DNA of 64,000 nucleotides from Setoptus koraiensis (Eukaryota > Arthropoda). A program made the translations under genes and the position numbers. The notes under the pieces were generated by a model that saw nothing but the letters and a program-made list of their open reading frames with translations, was not told the DNA's origin and did no database searches. The stretch is from NCBI GenBank assembly GCA_048013815.1, contig CM106585.1, positions 558,001 to 622,000 on the forward strand, in the 5' to 3' direction. Below, piece after piece: positions 61,292 to 64,000 of this stretch (its first letter is position 1; each line of letters starts with the position of its first letter).

Positions 61292-61735
61292 CGTAATTTT
61301 TAGCGAAACTGCTTAATTAGCTATTTATGTGTGGGTAATTGGGTAACGTATAGTATCTCTAAATTGAACTGGATTTGTTGTCTGATGAATCGCTTATTTA
61401 TTTTGTGTGCTTTTGTGATAAAAAGCGATCTCTTTTATAGTCGGCGTCGACTCGGAACATTCCGAAAAATGGTACCCGAAGTCTAAATTTGGCACTTGGT
61501 GATGTTAGCTCGAGGGAATGCTGCAAACAATAGTCTAGTGTCTAAACTGGGGGTAAGCAAGCAAGCGCGCGTGATGTCTCGAAGAATGTTGTCTTCATCA
61601 CTGTTGCCATACCGAACTCAAGCTGCAGAACGAGTCCCAAAAGAAATGTCAAATCTAAAAAGTAAAATATTGCCAAGCAATTCCTATGTTGGATCATTAG
61701 AGTGGCCGATCTGAACACTATCGATAACCAATATC
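61292..61735 (-). promoter_or_regulatory. Promoter and upstream repeat of array copy 1
   Basis: Nearly identical to 62574-62990 at an offset of 1282 bases. On the minus strand it holds CTATAAAAGA (61431-61440) about 140 bases before the ATG and, 13 bases further upstream, the palindrome GGAATGTTCC (61454-61463) followed by conserved flanks. TATA and palindrome are seen; promoter function is inferred. Confidence 0.7.
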
Positions 61736-61879
61736 CGATCATAGCGATCAGCAATCCTTTCTGAAGGGTGGCTGTTAATACAGCGTTTTCTAACTTTTAT
61801 CTTGAATAAAATTCCGATCCCACCGGCAGGTGAGGCTGCAACTTTTTTCAGAGAATATTGCAAGTATGGTTGCAAGTAA

Positions 61880-62080
61880 TAGGCTGGCAGGGAAGTTGAA
61901 AGTGATATCTCTCATAGTTAGTGTCGAATTGGAACATTCCGAAAAATGGTAAACGAAGTCTAAATTTGGCACTTTGTGACATCGGAATGATGTAAATAAC
62001 ATTTATAACAAAGAGTAAACAAGCCAGCGCTGGTAGAGAATCGTCTAGAATCGAAGCCAAAAGTAGCTTAGACATCTGTA
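61880..62080 (-). repeat. Degenerate orphan copy of the array promoter (P1')
   Basis: GGAACATTCCGAAAAATGGTAA at about 61931-61952 matches the array promoter's palindrome and flank almost exactly, but the TATA position reads CTCTCATAG and no coding frame of the family follows. Its further upstream part (AAAAGTAGCTTAGACATCTGTA near 62058) matches a second orphan copy at about 63240. It looks like the remains of a lost array member. Confidence 0.6.
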
Positions 62081-62297
62081 GATGACTGAGTCGTGGCGAA
62101 GTTCTTGCTGTTCGTCTATCTGGAAAGTGACAAGTCGATGAACAAACTCAATTGAATAAACGACATGTAGAAAAAATGACAACTGCAACAAAATTGAGAG
62201 TGATCTCAGTTTTGTTGCAGATCTATTAATTGGTGATCAATCAATTTTAGATTTATTTAATTGAAAATGTCAACATTATTCTCGAAACAGTATCTTT
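62081..62297. other. Spacer before array copy 2
   Basis: AT-rich, no gene; 3' flank of copy 2 on the minus strand. Confidence 0.4.
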
Positions 62298-62573
62298 CTA
62301 CCAACTGGTTACTGGCCTGCCATAGTCTTGAAATTCTTCTCTGGCATGCCAGCCGACATAAGTGCCCTGATCTACTCCAGGAACCACTTCCTCTTCCCAT
62401 TCCTTTGCGTAATTCTTTCCGTCTTTTCCTGTTGTGTAATCGTCATCATCATCATTTGCATCTCTCCATTTTGTTTTAGTGAATGCGTGATTTTTGTAAG
62501 AACCTGCAGAAACTGCGGTGGCGACCATGAGGACCACGAATACAAGAGCTAGAGTAATCTGACTGAAATTCAT
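62298..62573 (-). CDS. Small secreted acidic peptide, array copy 2 (91 aa)
   Basis: ATG at 62573; signal peptide MNFSQITLALVFVVLMVATAVSA, then about 68 mature residues. The mature part has TKTKWRDANDDDDDYTTG, KDGKNYAKEWEEEVVPG and a C-terminal end GRPVTSW. No Cys and no membrane segment; strongly acidic with Trp and Tyr. It shares the KTKWRD, poly-Asp, Y-TG-DGK-YAKE framework with copy 3 and only the signal peptide with copy 1. The promoter (TATAAAA and GGAATGTTCC) is near-identical to copy 1. Family unrecognised: it could be a salivary, cuticular or defence secretion, but nothing decides this. Confidence 0.75.
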   Translation of the reverse strand: MNFSQITLALVFVVLMVATAVSAGSYKNHAFTKTKWRDANDDDDDYTTGKDGKNYAKEWEEEVVPGVDQGTYVGWHAREEFQDYGRPVTSW

Positions 62574-63010
62574 CGTAATTTTTAGCGAAACTGCTTAATT
62601 AGCTATTTATGTGTGGGTAATTGGGTAACGTATAGTATCTCTAAATTGAACTGGATTTGTTGTCTGATGAATCGCTTATTTATTTTGTGTGCTTTTGTGA
62701 TAAAAAGCGATCTCTTTTATAGTCGGCGTCGACTCGGAACATTCCGAAAAATGGTACCCGAAGTCTAAATTTGGCACTTGGTGACGTTAGCTCGAGGGAA
62801 TGCTGCAAATAATAGTCTAGTGTCTAAACTAAGAGTAAACAAGCCAGCGCGCGTGATGTTTCAAAGAATGTTGTTTTCATCACTGTTGCCATACAAAACG
62901 CAAGCTGCAGAACGAGTCCCAAAAGAAATGTCAAATCTAAAAACTAAAATATCGCTAAGCGATTCCTATGTTGGATCATGATAGGCCTATCTGAACACTA
63001 TCGATCGCCA
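62574..63010 (-). promoter_or_regulatory. Promoter and upstream repeat of array copy 2
   Basis: The same elements as copy 1: CTATAAAAGA at 62713-62722 and GGAATGTTCC at 62736-62745 (minus strand). Near identity with copy 1 over about 400 bases implies a recent duplication or gene conversion. Confidence 0.7.
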
Positions 63011-63049
63011 TCATTATGACACTATACACGTTATTCATGAGTTTATTCA

Positions 63050-63265
63050 TCGATGAATTGTTCATATATTGTTTGTCGCTTTGCGGTGAAAAGAGATACC
63101 TTCGATAGTCGCCGTCGACTTGTGACATTACGAAAAATGGTGCCCGAGGTCCGAAATTGTCTCTTTGTGACTCGAACAGAATAGTAACATTGGTAACATA
63201 GATTCATGCCGGTGAAGGCTGGTTGAGAATCGAAGTCAAAAATAGCTTAGACATCTGTATTTTTT
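63050..63265 (-). repeat. Degenerate orphan copy of the array promoter (P2')
   Basis: GATAGTCGCCGTCGACTTG (about 63103-63121) then GTGACATTACGAAAAATGG match the live promoters, but both the TATA position and the palindrome are eroded. AATAGCTTAGACATCTGTA near 63241 also occurs in P1'. Confidence 0.55.
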
Positions 63266-63775
63266 GCTGACATTTGCTATCACTCTTAGTTTTTGTTATT
63301 CTCTTATGCCATGCTGCTGTTACATTCGCCGAAATAGACTCGATTCTGCTTGCTTCTATCCCTAGAAGTGTTAACATGTAATGGATTGAGACCAGCCTGC
63401 TCTTTGGGTTTGTCATTTGGGGTTTTGACTCCTTCCTGTTTCGTGATAGAAGGAAAAAAAACAAATTATCATTCTAATCATGAAAAAATAAAGGAAAAAC
63501 TTGGTATCCCCTCAGTCGGTGGACTGAGGCGCAGAGATCGTGGGTCGGAGAGGACCTCTCCGAGAGGTGCTGTTCATTTGCTTCTTCCAAGTCTTCCCTC
63601 ACACTCCCAAATCTCAAGAGACCTAAAGAAAAAGGAAAATTTCAGCTGACGAGAGAAAAGGTGTGAGCGAATTCATGACCGATATCGTGACATTTCAACT
63701 GATTGATTTATTTTGGAAAAAAAATCAAAATTAGGATACAGTTAGACAAAAAAAAACCATTCGAAATCAATGTGA
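63266..63775. other. Spacer between array copies 2 and 3, with two hairpins
   Basis: CCTCAGTC/GACTGAGG form a perfect 8-bp hairpin at 63510-63529 and CGGAGAGG/CCTCTCCG another at 63546-63562. No coding frame is supported. Confidence 0.5.
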
Positions 63776-64000
63776 TCACCAATGTGTAATTGGCCCACCT
63801 CGGTCTTGGTTTCGATCGCTGTCATAGTAAGGGCCATCAACGCCCTTTGCGAGCCATTGCCCCGGATGGAGACTCTCTTTTGCGTAAATCTTTCCGTCTA
63901 TCCCTGTTACGTAATCGTCATCATCATCAGTATCATCTCTCCATTTTGTTTTAATGAATGCGAGATTCTCAGAAACTGCAGAAACTGCGGTGGCGACCAT
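63776..64000 (-). CDS. Small secreted acidic peptide, array copy 3 (partial, cut by window edge)
   Basis: The visible 74 codons begin at MVATAVSA, which aligns with residue 16 of copy 2, so the true ATG should lie about 45 bases beyond 64000. The mature part (TKWRDDTDDDDDYVTG, DGKIYAKE, then VDGPYYDSDRNQDRGG and PITHW) combines the N-terminal framework of copy 2 with the C-terminal PYYD and ITHW of copy 1, so all three belong to one family. Acidic, no Cys. Confidence 0.7.
   Translation of the reverse strand: MVATAVSAVSENLAFIKTKWRDDTDDDDDYVTGIDGKIYAKESLHPGQWLAKGVDGPYYDSDRNQDRGGPITHW

Noticed and set aside
1-64000. Search for CRISPR arrays, rRNA, tRNA genes, transposase, LTR or viral genes
   Set aside because: No direct-repeat/spacer pattern, RNA-gene signature, transposase frame or retroviral domain was recognised by eye.

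Overview
The window reads as nuclear DNA of an arthropod. The allatostatin-A-type receptor, the intron-poor and compact genes (acetyl-CoA carboxylase has one visible coding intron of 91 bases), the short GT-AG introns and the many Asn/Gln/His/Ser runs fit a chelicerate, perhaps an acariform mite. That placement is inference; no species-diagnostic marker was found. No viral, LTR or CRISPR element and no convincing tRNA was seen.

Layout. 1-11.9 kb: mainly non-coding DNA with microsatellites, a possible short hAT-like element and a weak minus-strand exon-like chain (9971-11158). 11.9-18.5 kb: an unrecognised secreted protein (minus), a large allatostatin-A-receptor-like GPCR with a 625-residue ectodomain (plus), and a small neuropeptide-like precursor (minus). 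21-28 kb: a four-exon secreted two-Ig protein, endophilin A (four exons) and, convergent with it, Integrator subunit 14. 28-30.6 kb: a GC-rich repeat patch and a 397-base TA-flanked MITE. 30.6-38 kb: a DPF/requiem chromatin reader, a minimal BUD13, Mediator subunit 7 and an LL5/PHLDB-like PH protein. 38-43.5 kb: gene-poor, with a possible small secreted gene and a second MITE copy. 43.5-50.4 kb: complete acetyl-CoA carboxylase. 50.5-55.7 kb: a UAP56-adaptor-like (CHTOP/Aly C-terminal motif) gene divergent from mitochondrial ribosomal protein L28, then a MARCH1/8-type membrane E3 ligase with a 700-residue low-complexity N terminus. 55.7-61 kb: non-coding. 61-64 kb: a tandem array of small secreted acidic peptide genes with near-identical promoters and signal peptides but divergent mature parts, running off the right edge.

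The housekeeping genes are unrelated in pathway: lipid synthesis, splicing (BUD13), transcription (MED7, INTS14, DPF), mitochondrial translation and endocytosis. They show only positional pairing (convergent or divergent). The most unusual items are the terminal secreted-peptide array with orphan promoter copies, the GPCR with a giant ectodomain and an Asn at the usual sodium-site Asp position, the orphan disulfide-loop peptide precursor, and the MITE pair.
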